This document shows, piece by piece, positions 40,815 to 48,459 of a stretch of 64,000 bases of DNA. Source of the stretch: a virus. The notes below the pieces were generated by a model, which was not told the origin of the DNA, did not search any database, and worked only from the letters and a program-made list of their open reading frames with translations. Location of the stretch: IMG/VR virus record IMGVR_UViG_3300050821_010487, positions 18,336 to 82,335 of that record, one strand, 5' to 3'. Numbering within the stretch: position 1 is the first letter of the stretch; every line of letters starts with the position of its first letter. The position numbers and the translations under genes were made by a program.

Positions 40815-41537
40815 TCAGGCGGCCGGGACGACCTCGAAGTCCATTTCGCGCCAGTCACGGATGTTGTAGCGGCCGTAGCCTGGCACCCCGAACGTGTTGC
40901 CCTTGATGAAGTCGAACTCGGCCCACTTGGTGCCGTCGGTGAACTCGATCGCCCGGGGGAACTTCACCGTGGTGCCCGGGGTCACCGTACGGGCCAGTGC
41001 CACGCGCTCCAGCCGCTGGCGGCAGGCGGTGCGCCACTCGCGCGCCGACTCGTTCGAGCAGTAGCCGTGGCCGCCTGGCACGTGGAACGGTGCGCTGCCG
41101 TCGGCCTGGCGGGCGCTCTCGGGGAAGTGGTAGCAGTGCGGGCCGGTGCACTCGCTGCGCACCTTCCCGGGGTCAGCTTCGTACACCCACTGGCCATCGC
41201 GCACGGTCAGCTCCTGGTTGCAGAGCTGGCAGTAGGTCTCGTCGTGGTGGCACTCGGGGATCGGCGAGAGCAGGTCCAGGACCTGAGCCGAGGCGCCGAA
41301 GTCACCGGGGCCGCACTCTTCGCTGCACGCCTTGTAGGTGAAGTTGAAGTACCCCCGGCTGCGCCAGGTCAGCGTGACAAGCGCTTCCACGTTGCCGGTG
41401 CGGTTGTCGCGTACCGCGGCGTAGTGGGTGGTGCCGGTCATGTTGCTGGCGATGATCGTGTAGTGCTCGTCCAGCTCGCCCTGCATGACCTGGGTGGTCG
41501 TCTGGCCGGGCTCCCGGTGGAAACTCGTTGCGCCCAC
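40815..41537 (-). CDS. zinc-binding hypothetical protein, 240 aa
   Basis: GAGGAGG precedes the GTG at 41537. An N-terminal beta-rich domain (YAAVRDNRTGNVEALVTLT, YFNFTYKACSEECGPG) resembles a conserved domain in plasmid and phage proteins. The middle holds CHHDETYCQLC and CTGPHCYHF, a likely zinc site. The C terminus is beta-rich (FPRAIEFTDGTKWAEFDF). No enzyme motif seen. Confidence 0.68.
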   Translation of the reverse strand: MGATSFHREPGQTTTQVMQGELDEHYTIIASNMTGTTHYAAVRDNRTGNVEALVTLTWRSRGYFNFTYKACSEECGPGDFGASAQVLDLLSPIPECHHDETYCQLCNQELTVRDGQWVYEADPGKVRSECTGPHCYHFPESARQADGSAPFHVPGGHGYCSNESAREWRTACRQRLERVALARTVTPGTTVKFPRAIEFTDGTKWAEFDFIKGNTFGVPGYGRYNIRDWREMDFEVVPAA

Positions 41538-41564
41538 TGTCTGCCTCCTCTGTGGTTCGGTCCC

Positions 41565-41585
41565 TTAGCAAGAAACATTGTAACA
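41565..41585 (+). promoter_or_regulatory. degenerate, inverted spacer operator
   Basis: Plus strand reads TTAGCAAGAAACATTGTAACA, a good core match, but both neighbouring genes are on the minus strand. Reading the minus strand there is a TACAAT box in the same place. It may be an operator in reversed orientation over a weak promoter for 41537. Confidence 0.45.
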
Positions 41586-41609
41586 GAGGGGGTCCGACAG
41601 TTTGGAGGG

Positions 41610-42008
41610 TCAGGCCGGCAAACTGCCCTCAGCCTCCAGGTTTGCCTCGGCGGAGCGCACCCGCGGCGGGATCGTGCCGTCGGCCACGAGCTGCGCGTGG
41701 CGCTCCAGCAGCGAGGAGCTGGCGGCCATATGGCGCTCGGTCCACCGGGCGCGGTAGTCGCAGATCCGGCACAGGTCCAGCCACACCATGAGTCCACCGG
41801 TCAGGGGCGACGGCTCGACCAGGTGGGAGACGAAGATGCGCCGCCTGGTGCACAGGGAACACTTGCGGTCGTCGCGGTTGAGCATCGCGGCGCGGGCGTC
41901 TGCGACGTCGCACCACTGGCCGTAGAAGGCGGCCCAGTCGGGGTCGAACTCGGGCGCTGTGGCCAGGACCACAATCAGCCGGTCCACGTGCCTGGGGCTG
42001 ACGTTCAT
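41610..42008 (-). CDS. zinc-binding hypothetical protein, 132 aa
   Basis: GGAGGAGGGC precedes the ATG at 42008. CSLC (near 50) and CRIC (near 81) make a two-pair zinc site resembling HNH-type or treble-clef scaffolds, without the HH/N catalytic residues. Helical C terminus. Upstream is a 131-bp gap with an operator and direct repeats. Confidence 0.62.
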   Translation of the reverse strand: MNVSPRHVDRLIVVLATAPEFDPDWAAFYGQWCDVADARAAMLNRDDRKCSLCTRRRIFVSHLVEPSPLTGGLMVWLDLCRICDYRARWTERHMAASSSLLERHAQLVADGTIPPRVRSAEANLEAEGSLPA

Positions 42009-42056
42009 GTCAGGATGCCCTCCTCCGTCTGCGGCTGTTCCTCTGCGAAGGGCAGC

Positions 42057-42078
42057 TTAGCAAGGAAAGCTGTATGCA
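42057..42078 (+). promoter_or_regulatory. spacer-operator element (variant)
   Basis: TTAGCAAGGAAAGCTG followed by TATGCA matches the core and -10, but there is no -35 and no plus-strand gene follows. It may act as a regulatory site for the minus-strand gene starting at 42008. Confidence 0.45.
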
Positions 42079-42093
42079 TGCAACGCAGCCGGT

Positions 42094-42109
42094 TATACGC
42101 ATATACGCA
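42094..42109. repeat. tandem 8-bp repeat TATACGCA x2
   Basis: Two perfect head-to-tail copies in an AT-rich island between the genes ending at 42140 and starting at 42008. With the adjacent TGCATGCA palindrome it makes the most AT-rich spot in this strand block, compatible with an operator or promoter. Confidence 0.45.
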
Positions 42110-42139
42110 TACTTGATGATCTTGCCAGGCGTCTGGCAC

Positions 42140-42505
42140 TCAGCCGGAACGCTGTGCCGCCTCTCCTGGCACAGGCTGTGCCAGGAGCTGGCTCACGAAC
42201 ATCAGGCACTGGCACCCCGGCACCTGGCACGGCCCCAGCCTGCCGGAACGCCCCTTGTGCCAGACCTTGGCGTGCCAGCACGTGAACGGCACGCTGGCAC
42301 AGGCCGAGCCGTGGGCTGGCACGCTCTCGCCGCGTGCCAGCCTGTCCACCAGGACGCCCTCGTCAGGCGTCATCGGGTGCGCGCCACGGCCGCCGCGGAA
42401 CGCGCGCCAGAACCTGGTGGCCTCAGGGTGCAGCCGGCACTCCTCGCTGCCGGGGTAGCCGGCCTGGTGCAGCTCGGCGCAGCGGGGGCAGACAGGCTTG
42501 GTCAT
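42140..42505 (-). CDS. Cys/His-rich hypothetical protein, 121 aa
   Basis: ATG at 42505 overlaps the upstream stop. CPRC near the start, then an RFWRAFRGGRG segment, and a C-terminal CHAK...CQVPGCQC cluster. The CQVPGCQC form is typical of small actinobacterial zinc-binding proteins. Role unknown. Confidence 0.6.
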   Translation of the reverse strand: MTKPVCPRCAELHQAGYPGSEECRLHPEATRFWRAFRGGRGAHPMTPDEGVLVDRLARGESVPAHGSACASVPFTCWHAKVWHKGRSGRLGPCQVPGCQCLMFVSQLLAQPVPGEAAQRSG

Positions 42506-42786
42506 CGCGCGGCCTGGTCCACCATGCGGGCGTTGTCGAGGACCTGCTGGCGGTTGGCCTGCTTGGTGGCGGCCTCCAGCTCCCGGCTCAGCCTGCTGAT
42601 GATCGCGCGCTGGCTCTCGATGTGATCGGCCAGGAGCATGACCCGGCCTCCGGTGTAGGCCAGCTTGCAGGTCTTCCTGCGGCCGTCGATGGTGTAGAGC
42701 TTCGTGCCGTCGGGACCGACGAGCACCCAGTGGGTCAGCGTCCAGTGCAGCCGCCGCCTCCTCGCCGGCGGGTGAACAAGCCTCAT
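42502..42786 (-). CDS. hypothetical protein with coiled coil, 94 aa
   Basis: ATG at 42786. Basic first 20 residues, a short beta unit (HWVLVGPDGTKLYTIDGRRK), then a long helix (residues 50-94) with heptad character. Unknown function. Confidence 0.57.
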   Translation of the reverse strand: MRLVHPPARRRRLHWTLTHWVLVGPDGTKLYTIDGRRKTCKLAYTGGRVMLLADHIESQRAIISRLSRELEAATKQANRQQVLDNARMVDQAAR

Positions 42787-42794
42787 GACAGGAA

Positions 42795-43088
42795 CTACCT
42801 TCTTCTCTTGATCTCTCCGTGGATGAACATGAACACGGTGCCCGCGGCGATGAACCAGGGCCCGACAATGTCCGCGCCGCCTCCGGGCCAAAACCAGCTC
42901 ATGACCCAGATCGTGGCCCCCAGGGCGATGAGCGCGGTGCCCAGGAGACTCGCCATGCTGTCGCGGTGCGGCCGGGTGCTCAGGAGCCTCAGGACGTCCC
43001 GGGCCCGCACCCGTCCCCGGTACACCAGCTCCCGCTTGCGGAGCGCTGTCCGGGCCTCCTGGAGCGCCTTGGGCAGGTTCCTGGGCAT
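42795..43088 (-). CDS. two-pass membrane protein, 97 aa
   Basis: A basic cytoplasmic-looking N terminus (1-45) is followed by hydrophobic segments at about 47-66 (SLLGTALIALGATIWVMSWF) and 73-90 (IVGPWFIAAGTVFMFIHG), then KRRR. Positive-inside charge predicts both ends in the cytoplasm. One of several small membrane proteins in this operon. Confidence 0.62.
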   Translation of the reverse strand: MPRNLPKALQEARTALRKRELVYRGRVRARDVLRLLSTRPHRDSMASLLGTALIALGATIWVMSWFWPGGGADIVGPWFIAAGTVFMFIHGEIKRRR

Positions 43089-43127
43089 GGGTCTCCAAAG
43101 CGGTATCCGGGGGATGAGTCAATGGTG

Positions 43128-44009
43128 TCAGTCCGGGGGCGGTGCTGTGTAGGTGACGCCCTGGTACTTGATGGTTTCTTCACCTGTCAGGTTCCGGTGC
43201 GCCTGCACGATCAGGCCGGTGATCTGCTGGGCGAGCTGGACGGCGAGCCTCAGCCGCACCGCGATGTCATCCCGGCCTTCCCGCGAGCCCAGTGCGCCCT
43301 GGAGCGCGCTCTTCAGGTCCGAGGCCTTGATGATCGATTCGATGAGCGGCTTGCCGTCGGGCAGGGGCGCTTCCTCCGGCCTGGGACTGGCCTCGCTCTC
43401 ACTGTTGCGTGCTACAACTTTGGCCGGCCACTTGTTGCCCGGGAACACGTTCGACAGCGGCCCACCGGTCGTCACCCGGAAGCACCTGCCGGGCTTGCAC
43501 ACCCCGCTGCCTACCTCCAGGTTGCTGCCGTGGCAGTAGCCGCCGTCGGGGCAGCGGCCAGCTCGGGCCCTGCGGGCATCCGGGCAGGCGGGGCACGGCA
43601 CGACAGGCTCGCCGTGCATCTCGGTGGCGTCCTCCATGCGCAGGCAGACCCGGCAGCGCCGCGAGCATGCCATGGTGCTGCAGTGGTTGCGGCATTCCTG
43701 GCCGTCGTGGCAGTGGCCAGCTAGCCGGTGGTTCTCGGGCCCCCGGTCGGCCTCCGGAAGGTTCCGGTCGTGCCCGAACGGCAGCACGCAGCCGGGGCTC
43801 TCTTCGCAGTATCCGGGTGTGTGCTCGTCAGCGTGGGTGTGGTCGTCATCCAGGACGCCTTCGGTGGCTTTTGCGAACTGGTGCCAGGGGTGCTCGCAAC
43901 CGGTCTTCGGCAGCCAGGGCGAGCGGCACTCCGGGCACGAGCGTGCCTTGGCGTCGAACACGTACAGCTCTTCATCGCTGGAGACGCTGAATCCTTCTGC
44001 GGGGGTCAT
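43128..44009 (-). CDS. cysteine-rich zinc protein, 293 aa
   Basis: ATG at 44009. At least eighteen Cys fall between residues 25 and 180 in repeated pairs (CPEC, CHDGQEC, CSTMAC, CRVC, CPAC, CPDGGYC), with many His (DDDHTHADEHTPGYC). This indicates several zinc knuckles or one extended metal-binding domain. The last 80 residues are helical. No RING or PHD spacing fits cleanly; function unknown. Confidence 0.65.
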   Translation of the reverse strand: MTPAEGFSVSSDEELYVFDAKARSCPECRSPWLPKTGCEHPWHQFAKATEGVLDDDHTHADEHTPGYCEESPGCVLPFGHDRNLPEADRGPENHRLAGHCHDGQECRNHCSTMACSRRCRVCLRMEDATEMHGEPVVPCPACPDARRARAGRCPDGGYCHGSNLEVGSGVCKPGRCFRVTTGGPLSNVFPGNKWPAKVVARNSESEASPRPEEAPLPDGKPLIESIIKASDLKSALQGALGSREGRDDIAVRLRLAVQLAQQITGLIVQAHRNLTGEETIKYQGVTYTAPPPD

Positions 44010-44239
44010 CTGGGCTCCTCGTGTTTGGGTGGCTTGCGGCGGCTGCTGATCGTGGCGTCGCCCATGAAATGCAGGAGCCGGAATGCCGTGACGATGAACA
44101 GCAGCGCCCCCACCGCGGTGGCTATCAGCCCGTAGCGGGTGGGGAGGAACGATCCGGTGATGAAGGCTCCCGCGGTGCACAAGGCAAAGACCGCTACCTC
44201 GATCGGCGGCCGGGGACCGGGGTGCTCGGGCTCTGTCAT
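44006..44239 (-). CDS. two-pass membrane protein, 77 aa
   Basis: Hydrophobic helices at about 13-30 (IEVAVFALCTAGAFITGSF) and 36-54 (GLIATAVGALLFIVTAF), followed by a basic tail (SSRRKPPKHEEPR). ATGA overlap with the zinc protein below. Confidence 0.6.
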   Translation of the reverse strand: MTEPEHPGPRPPIEVAVFALCTAGAFITGSFLPTRYGLIATAVGALLFIVTAFRLLHFMGDATISSRRKPPKHEEPR

Positions 44240-44565
44240 CGCTGCCGCCCCCGTTTGGCGGTGGCGGCTGCGTAGTGCATGGTCGCTTCTCCCGCGAACG
44301 CGGCCATCCGGTCCCACTTCTGCCTGCGTTTACAGAACGGGATCATTGCCGCCGCCTCGTCTCCGGCCGCGATGTGTTCGTCCGGGGTCATGCTCCCGAG
44401 GCCGGGAGGTTCATCGAATTGGTGCTCCGGGAGGTCGTGGTACTCCTGCGCCGCTTCCTCGGCGGTCATGGGGAGCCGGGCGTCTTCCGCATCCTGGCTG
44501 CCGCCTCCCGTCGTGGCGTACGTCTCGCCATCGTCTCGCCGCGCGCCCATCCACCGGCCGCTCAC
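44236..44565 (-). CDS. hypothetical acidic protein, 109 aa
   Basis: GTG at 44565 overlaps the upstream stop as GTGA; an ATG at 44550 is an alternative. Acidic helical middle (TAEEAAQEYHDLPEHQFDEP) and a basic C terminus. No family recognised. Confidence 0.55.
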   Translation of the reverse strand: MSGRWMGARRDDGETYATTGGGSQDAEDARLPMTAEEAAQEYHDLPEHQFDEPPGLGSMTPDEHIAAGDEAAAMIPFCKRRQKWDRMAAFAGEATMHYAAATAKRGRQR

Positions 44566-44972
44566 AGCTTGGTCCCGGGGGCGTGTGCCCGCAGCATCTG
44601 GTGGCAGCGGTGGTTCTCGGGGATGCCGTCGGGCGCGGGAGCGTGGTACCACCAGGTGGGCGACGGCTCCCATATGACTCGGCGGCGGTGCGCGATGCAC
44701 CAGCTCACATGGATGGTGCTGTCGAGCGTCATGGCCTCCTGCCGGGGCGCGGCTTCCCTCTGGCGGTTTATGGCTTCGGTGAACGCGAGATGGGCGGGGA
44801 AGGCCTGGAGGTAGTCGGCGAGGACCTGGGCGGTGGCTTCGTCGGCAGCGATCAGGGTCCCGAGTGCTAGCCCGTTGGTGCCTGGTTCCGGTGAGACGTA
44901 AACGGCCCACCGGCCGATTTCGGAGGCGGGACGTTCTACGGCCACGGCCCGCAGGCCCGGCTCGCTCATCAT
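44562..44972 (-). CDS. hypothetical protein, 136 aa
   Basis: GGGGAG precedes the ATG at 44972 (a second ATG is at 44969). Mixed alpha/beta. C-terminal half carries WCIAHRRRVIWEPSPTWWYH and an NHRCHQM segment; the Cys/His set could bind zinc. Unknown function. Confidence 0.57.
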   Translation of the reverse strand: MMSEPGLRAVAVERPASEIGRWAVYVSPEPGTNGLALGTLIAADEATAQVLADYLQAFPAHLAFTEAINRQREAAPRQEAMTLDSTIHVSWCIAHRRRVIWEPSPTWWYHAPAPDGIPENHRCHQMLRAHAPGTKL

Positions 44973-45316
44973 GTGGGCTCCCCGGGCACGCAGACCAGCT
45001 CGAAGATCGCCTGCGGGATGACGAAGAATCCCCCGGGGAAGGTGCGGATGACCCAGTCGCCTGGCTTGGCGGTCTGCTCGCCCGCGGCGGTCTGTATGGC
45101 CAGGGTGGTCTCGTCTCCCATGCCGCCCGGGTGGTGGAAGTCTGCCGCGTTGACCATCAGCCACCCGGCCATTCCCCCGGCCTGGATCAGGTCGCCGGGG
45201 AGCCACTGCATCGCTTCAACCCCGGGGACCTTGAGGCGGTACAGCGCGGGCATCCCGTATCCGGGGCGGAGGAGCGGGAGCCCCTTGCCCTGTCTCCTGC
45301 CTGCTGCTCTCGTCAC
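44969..45316 (-). CDS. hypothetical protein, 115 aa
   Basis: GTG at 45316 overlaps the upstream stop. Central segment LKVPGVEAMQWLPGDLIQAGG then KPGDWVIRTFPGGFFVIPQAIFEL resembles small phage proteins with a PGDW[VI] turn. Role unknown. Confidence 0.57.
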   Translation of the reverse strand: MTRAAGRRQGKGLPLLRPGYGMPALYRLKVPGVEAMQWLPGDLIQAGGMAGWLMVNAADFHHPGGMGDETTLAIQTAAGEQTAKPGDWVIRTFPGGFFVIPQAIFELVCVPGEPT

Positions 45317-45534
45317 TGCGCATCCTCCTTGGTGTGGTTGTCCTGCTGTTTCCGGCCGGTGTAGACGAGCACGTGGGCGTAGATGACGGCCCCGGTGGCA
45401 CCGGTCAGGGCGCGGGCCCACGTGGGGAGCGGGGTCAGGTGCGGGAAGGTGCTCAGCGTCATCATGGCGATGGACACCAGGCCGGACCAGAAGAGGAGTT
45501 CCTTCTTCCAGCGCGGCCGGTGGTCTGCTGCCAT
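45313..45534 (-). CDS. two-pass membrane protein, 73 aa
   Basis: ATG at 45534 in a TGATG overlap. Basic start (HRPRWKKE), hydrophobic segments at about 13-30 and 40-58 (ALTGATGAVIYAHVLVY), basic tail. One of a group of small membrane proteins in this operon. Confidence 0.58.
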   Translation of the reverse strand: MAADHRPRWKKELLFWSGLVSIAMMTLSTFPHLTPLPTWARALTGATGAVIYAHVLVYTGRKQQDNHTKEDAQ

Positions 45535-45695
45535 CACGTCTCCTCCAGCCTCATGTAGCGCACGGTCACTTCGTCCGTGCCGTGCTGGGGGCAGCGGTAG
45601 GACGGCTCCACGATGCCGCCACGGATCTGGCGGCGGAAGGTGTGCCCGCACGCGAGTTCGACCCGGTAGGTGTCGCTACCTGCCGTTCGTCCCAT
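45534..45695 (-). CDS. hypothetical protein, 53 aa
   Basis: GGGAGGA precedes the ATG at 45695. CGHTFRR and CPQH give a possible zinc pair in a small beta-rich protein (TYRVELACGHTFRRQI). Unknown. Confidence 0.57.
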   Translation of the reverse strand: MGRTAGSDTYRVELACGHTFRRQIRGGIVEPSYRCPQHGTDEVTVRYMRLEET

Positions 45696-45735
45696 CTGCC
45701 CTATTCCTCCCTCGCGCACCCGCGCCCGCGACCGT

Positions 45736-46158
45736 CTAACGCGCGCCCGCGCGCACGGCCTCGGGCAGCCTCTCGAAGTCGAGCAGCGGCCAGCAGTAGT
45801 GCTGCTCGCCGTCGCTGGCCTGGATGATGATCGTGCCGTCGGCGCTGGTGCCGAGCATGATGCCTTCGCAGACGAGCCTTTCGTCCTTGCCGTAGGTGGC
45901 CCGGACCAGTGCACCGAGGTGCGAACTGTCGGTGACCTGGGCGGTTATGACGAACCGCGGCTTGTCCCGCAGCAGGCGCTTGGGGTGGTCGCTGGCCACC
46001 AGGTACTTCCGCACCGCCCAGTCGTAGGCGACGATCTGCTCGAACCTCGACCACCGCCCGATAGACGCCTGGCCGATGGTGACGCCGACCATCTCCAGGA
46101 CGTCGTGGAGCTGCTCGGCATCGAAGTGGCCTGGCACCATGAACTCCGGTCTCATCAT
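45736..46158 (-). CDS. hypothetical protein, 140 aa
   Basis: GGGGAGGG precedes the ATG at 46158. Helical N-terminal third then alpha/beta (FVITAQVTDSSHLGALVRATYG), with a beta-rich C terminus. No known motif. Confidence 0.62.
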   Translation of the reverse strand: MMRPEFMVPGHFDAEQLHDVLEMVGVTIGQASIGRWSRFEQIVAYDWAVRKYLVASDHPKRLLRDKPRFVITAQVTDSSHLGALVRATYGKDERLVCEGIMLGTSADGTIIIQASDGEQHYCWPLLDFERLPEAVRAGAR

Positions 46159-46198
46159 CTTCTTGTCCCTCCCCTTGGTGGTGCTGTTGTGCGGGTGT

Positions 46199-46513
46199 TC
46201 AGACAGCCGGCACTTCGTGCATCGAGCTGGTACCGTCGCTGGATTCCTGCAGCAGCTCAGGAAGCGGCACAGCCTGCTCGGCCTCCTCGGCCTGCCAGCG
46301 GTAGAACGCGGCGAGCGACTGGTGGGCCTGGGCGAGTTTCCTGAGGTCCGGCCTACTGCTGGCGCCTCTTTGCACGTAGCGCTCAAGCGATGTGATGGCT
46401 AGCGGGTCGCTGGCCCGGAGCACGAAGACGTGCTCGCCGGGCGGGATGGCCACGCCGTCGGGCCCGATGATCTTCCCGTCGCTGATCTGGTAGCCATTTG
46501 ATAGCTGGTTCAT
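46199..46513 (-). CDS. hypothetical protein, 104 aa
   Basis: The ATG at 46513 is preferred to 46519 because GGAGG then has normal spacing. The N-terminal beta unit carries DGKIIGPDGVAIPPGEHVFVLR and the C terminus is helical. The 72-bp gap upstream holds a weak TAGCAAG match (46566-46572) without promoter boxes. Confidence 0.58.
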   Translation of the reverse strand: MNQLSNGYQISDGKIIGPDGVAIPPGEHVFVLRASDPLAITSLERYVQRGASSRPDLRKLAQAHQSLAAFYRWQAEEAEQAVPLPELLQESSDGTSSMHEVPAV

Positions 46514-46585
46514 GATCATCCTCCGTTTAGTGTTGCGAGCATTCGCCCTGGTCAGACTCGGGGGGTAGCAAGGGGGCTGAGCGGC

Positions 46586-46723
46586 CTACTTCGCTGGCGG
46601 CCTCCGGTTAGCGCGGTGCCTGGGTGCGGTGCTGTTCCGGCCCACGCGGTAGCCGATGTAGAGACACGCAACGGCCAGGACGAGTTCGCCGGTAATCAGC
46701 CACGCCCAGTGCTGCCAGCTCAT
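46586..46723 (-). CDS. 45-aa membrane microprotein
   Basis: GCAGGAGAG precedes the ATG at 46723. One hydrophobic segment (WAWLITGELVLAVACLYIGY, residues 6-25) followed by a basic tail (HRANRRPPAK). ATGA overlap with the upstream membrane protein gene. Confidence 0.57.
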   Translation of the reverse strand: MSWQHWAWLITGELVLAVACLYIGYRVGRNSTAPRHRANRRPPAK

Positions 46724-47130
46724 CGTGCTCTCCTGCCGGTCGCGGCCCACTGCAGCACGAACGACCACACCATGGCGGCGAACCCTATGGATGCCACCCA
46801 GCGGCCGGGCCCGTGCCACATCACCAGGACCCACAGCAGGACCCCGGCCATGAACAGGGTCAGGACCATCGAGGACCACAGCAGCGCGACCCGGTCGATC
46901 GTGTACCGGCCTGCCTTGCGCTCGTGCAGCCCGAACGCGCCTGCTACCGCGCCCCACGGGGTGCGGTAGGACCAGACGGCGCAGCATCCCGGCGTGCCCG
47001 CGTTCCATACGGCGAGCGAGCGCGGCCTGGGCAGCCGTGCCCAGCAGTTGCGCTGCAGCCATGGCCGCAGGCCCCGGCCCAGTTTGGGGTCCATCACCAG
47101 CACGATCGGCTCACCTGGAGGAGTCGTCAT
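46720..47130 (-). CDS. membrane protein, 136 aa
   Basis: ATG at 47130 with CGGAGG at good spacing. Residues 1-80 are soluble with aromatic and Gly-rich stretches; two membrane segments follow at about 83-103 (VALLWSSMVLTLFMAGVLLW) and 110-128 (WVASIGFAAMVWSFVLQW). Pairs with the microprotein below. Confidence 0.58.
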   Translation of the reverse strand: MTTPPGEPIVLVMDPKLGRGLRPWLQRNCWARLPRPRSLAVWNAGTPGCCAVWSYRTPWGAVAGAFGLHERKAGRYTIDRVALLWSSMVLTLFMAGVLLWVLVMWHGPGRWVASIGFAAMVWSFVLQWAATGRRAR

Positions 47131-47449
47131 CGCCATCCTCCGGGGGCGCGATGATCGTGTATCCGTGGTCGCCCAGGATCTCCGCCATAGCGTCGAGGCG
47201 CCGGCCGCGGAGCAGCTCGGCCTCGGCTTCGGTGATGACGCTCTGGCTGAGGGTGAGGTCATTGAGCGCCAGTCCGTCGAATGCGCTCTCGACCACCACG
47301 TGGCGCTCGATCGTGGGGGTGCCGAACGCGGTGTCCTTGACCTCGACCACCAGCTTCAGGGGGATCTCGCCCCGCTGGAGCTGGGGCAGGCCCTTGGTCA
47401 TGCGCTCGACCTTGCCGCGGCTGATGACCAGGTAGACGGTGTCTTTCAC
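47111..47449 (-). CDS. hypothetical protein, 112 aa, first gene of the largest minus-strand operon
   Basis: GAGGAGG precedes the GTG at 47449; the promoter at 47473-47501 is just upstream. Beta-rich first half (TVYLVISRGKVERM, LKLVVEVKDTAFGTP) and an acidic C-terminal tail (PPEDGDDDSS). No family recognised. Confidence 0.64.
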   Translation of the reverse strand: MKDTVYLVISRGKVERMTKGLPQLQRGEIPLKLVVEVKDTAFGTPTIERHVVVESAFDGLALNDLTLSQSVITEAEAELLRGRRLDAMAEILGDHGYTIIAPPEDGDDDSSR

Positions 47450-47472
47450 GGGTTCCTCCTCATTCAGCCGCC

Positions 47473-47501
47473 ATGCTACAGGCTTTCTTGCTAACGCGCG
47501 A
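47473..47501 (-). promoter_or_regulatory. spacer-operator promoter (divergent pair, left)
   Basis: Minus strand: weak -35 TCGCGC (47501-47496), 17-bp spacer with TTAGCAAGAAAGCCTG, -10 TAGCAT (47478-47473). It is 21 bp from the -35 of the plus-strand promoter, so the two operators face away from each other over a short shared control region. Confidence 0.65.
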
Positions 47502-47522
47502 GACTAGAAAGCCACAATCGTG

Positions 47523-47570
47523 TTGCCTGTTAGCAAGAAACCCTGTAATGTTGCTCTTGCAAGGGAACGA
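47523..47570 (+). promoter_or_regulatory. spacer-operator promoter (divergent pair, right)
   Basis: -35 TTGCCT (47523-47528), 17-bp spacer with TTAGCAAGAAACCCTG, -10 TAATGT (47546-47551), then half-site CTTGCAAGGGAACGA (47556-47570). GCAAG cores 26 bp apart. Drives the plus-strand genes from 47591. Confidence 0.82.
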
Positions 47571-47590
47571 GCTACCAGGAGGCGTGCAGG

Positions 47591-47716
47591 ATGAAGCTCA
47601 AGCACTCAAAGAGCCGGGTTGCTGTATGGGGCATCTGGCCCGAGCGCACCCCCGGTGGGCGCGTCTGCATCGCCATGGCGTTCGGGCACCACTGGTTCGA
47701 CCTGTGGGTTGGCTGA
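47591..47716 (+). CDS. 41-aa protein, first gene of a plus-strand operon
   Basis: CCAGGAGG precedes ATG 47591. Short basic start (MKLKHSKSR) followed by a beta-rich aromatic stretch (VAVWGIWPERTPGG, HHWFDLWVG). The spacing from the promoter and the strong ribosome site support it. Unknown function. Confidence 0.6.
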   Translation: MKLKHSKSRVAVWGIWPERTPGGRVCIAMAFGHHWFDLWVG

Positions 47717-47726
47717 GGAGGCCACG

Positions 47727-47993
47727 ATGAGCAGCTACCGGTTCACATACGCCACCGACGGGGCGGGTGCCTCCATCTCCCGCGACGAGGCCGTTGACCG
47801 GCTGTCCAGTAAAGCGGGGAGCGTGGTCGTGACCTTGTACCCCGGGCCCACGTCGGTGCAGATCGAGCCAGGTGGCCTGGGCTCTCCCTACGTGGTGCCC
47901 CCGGGCTGGGGCCACCTGCCTGCTTCACGCGCTGAGAAGGCGGGGCACCTGATGATCGAGGCCGCGGCGCTCGCTGCGGAAGCGGAGGAGTAA
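47727..47993 (+). CDS. hypothetical protein, 88 aa
   Basis: GAGGAG precedes ATG 47727. Beta-rich first half (YRFTYATDGAGASISRDEAV) and an Ala/Glu helix at the C terminus. No known motif. Confidence 0.6.
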   Translation: MSSYRFTYATDGAGASISRDEAVDRLSSKAGSVVVTLYPGPTSVQIEPGGLGSPYVVPPGWGHLPASRAEKAGHLMIEAAALAAEAEE

Positions 47994-47997
47994 CGAG

Positions 47998-48459
47998 ATG
48001 TGCACCGAACCACGCGACCTGAGCGCCACCGAGTACGAGATAGCCGACAAGCTGACCGGCGCAGGCTGGAAGGCACACCGCTGCATGGACGCCTGGACCG
48101 CCTTCGAGAAGGACGGCCGCCAGGTCCTCATCAACTGGGACTCCGCGGGCGAGATCGAGTCCGTCGAGGGCATCCCCGCGGCCGAGCTGCTCGGCTTGCT
48201 GACCGGCACCCCGGAGCGCCCCGCCAAGGACACACCCGCCTACGGCCTGTGGCTGGCCGCGATCGAGGTGGCCATCCACGCGCCATGGCGCCAGAACACC
48301 AGCACCGGCACCGCCTCAGCCAAGATCCCCTGGGGCGACATCCACGCGCTGCGGCGCGTCCTGGACCGGCTGGGCATCGACTGGACCGCGGCCAAGCGCA
48401 AGAACGACGCCAGGCGCCGGGACCGCGCGCTGCAGGGATGGCAGGGCAGCGGGTCATGA
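47998..48459 (+). CDS. hypothetical protein, 153 aa
   Basis: GGAGGAGTAACGAG precedes ATG 47998. An N-terminal alpha/beta segment (TGAGWKAHRCMDAW, GRQVLINWDSAGEIESVEGI) and a helical, basic C-terminal half. No family recognised. Confidence 0.62.
   Translation: MCTEPRDLSATEYEIADKLTGAGWKAHRCMDAWTAFEKDGRQVLINWDSAGEIESVEGIPAAELLGLLTGTPERPAKDTPAYGLWLAAIEVAIHAPWRQNTSTGTASAKIPWGDIHALRRVLDRLGIDWTAAKRKNDARRRDRALQGWQGSGS

Noticed and set aside
46566-46572. TAGCAAG before the 104-aa minus-strand gene
   Set aside because: The match ends after seven bases (followed by GGGGGCTGAG) and no -10 follows; probably chance.
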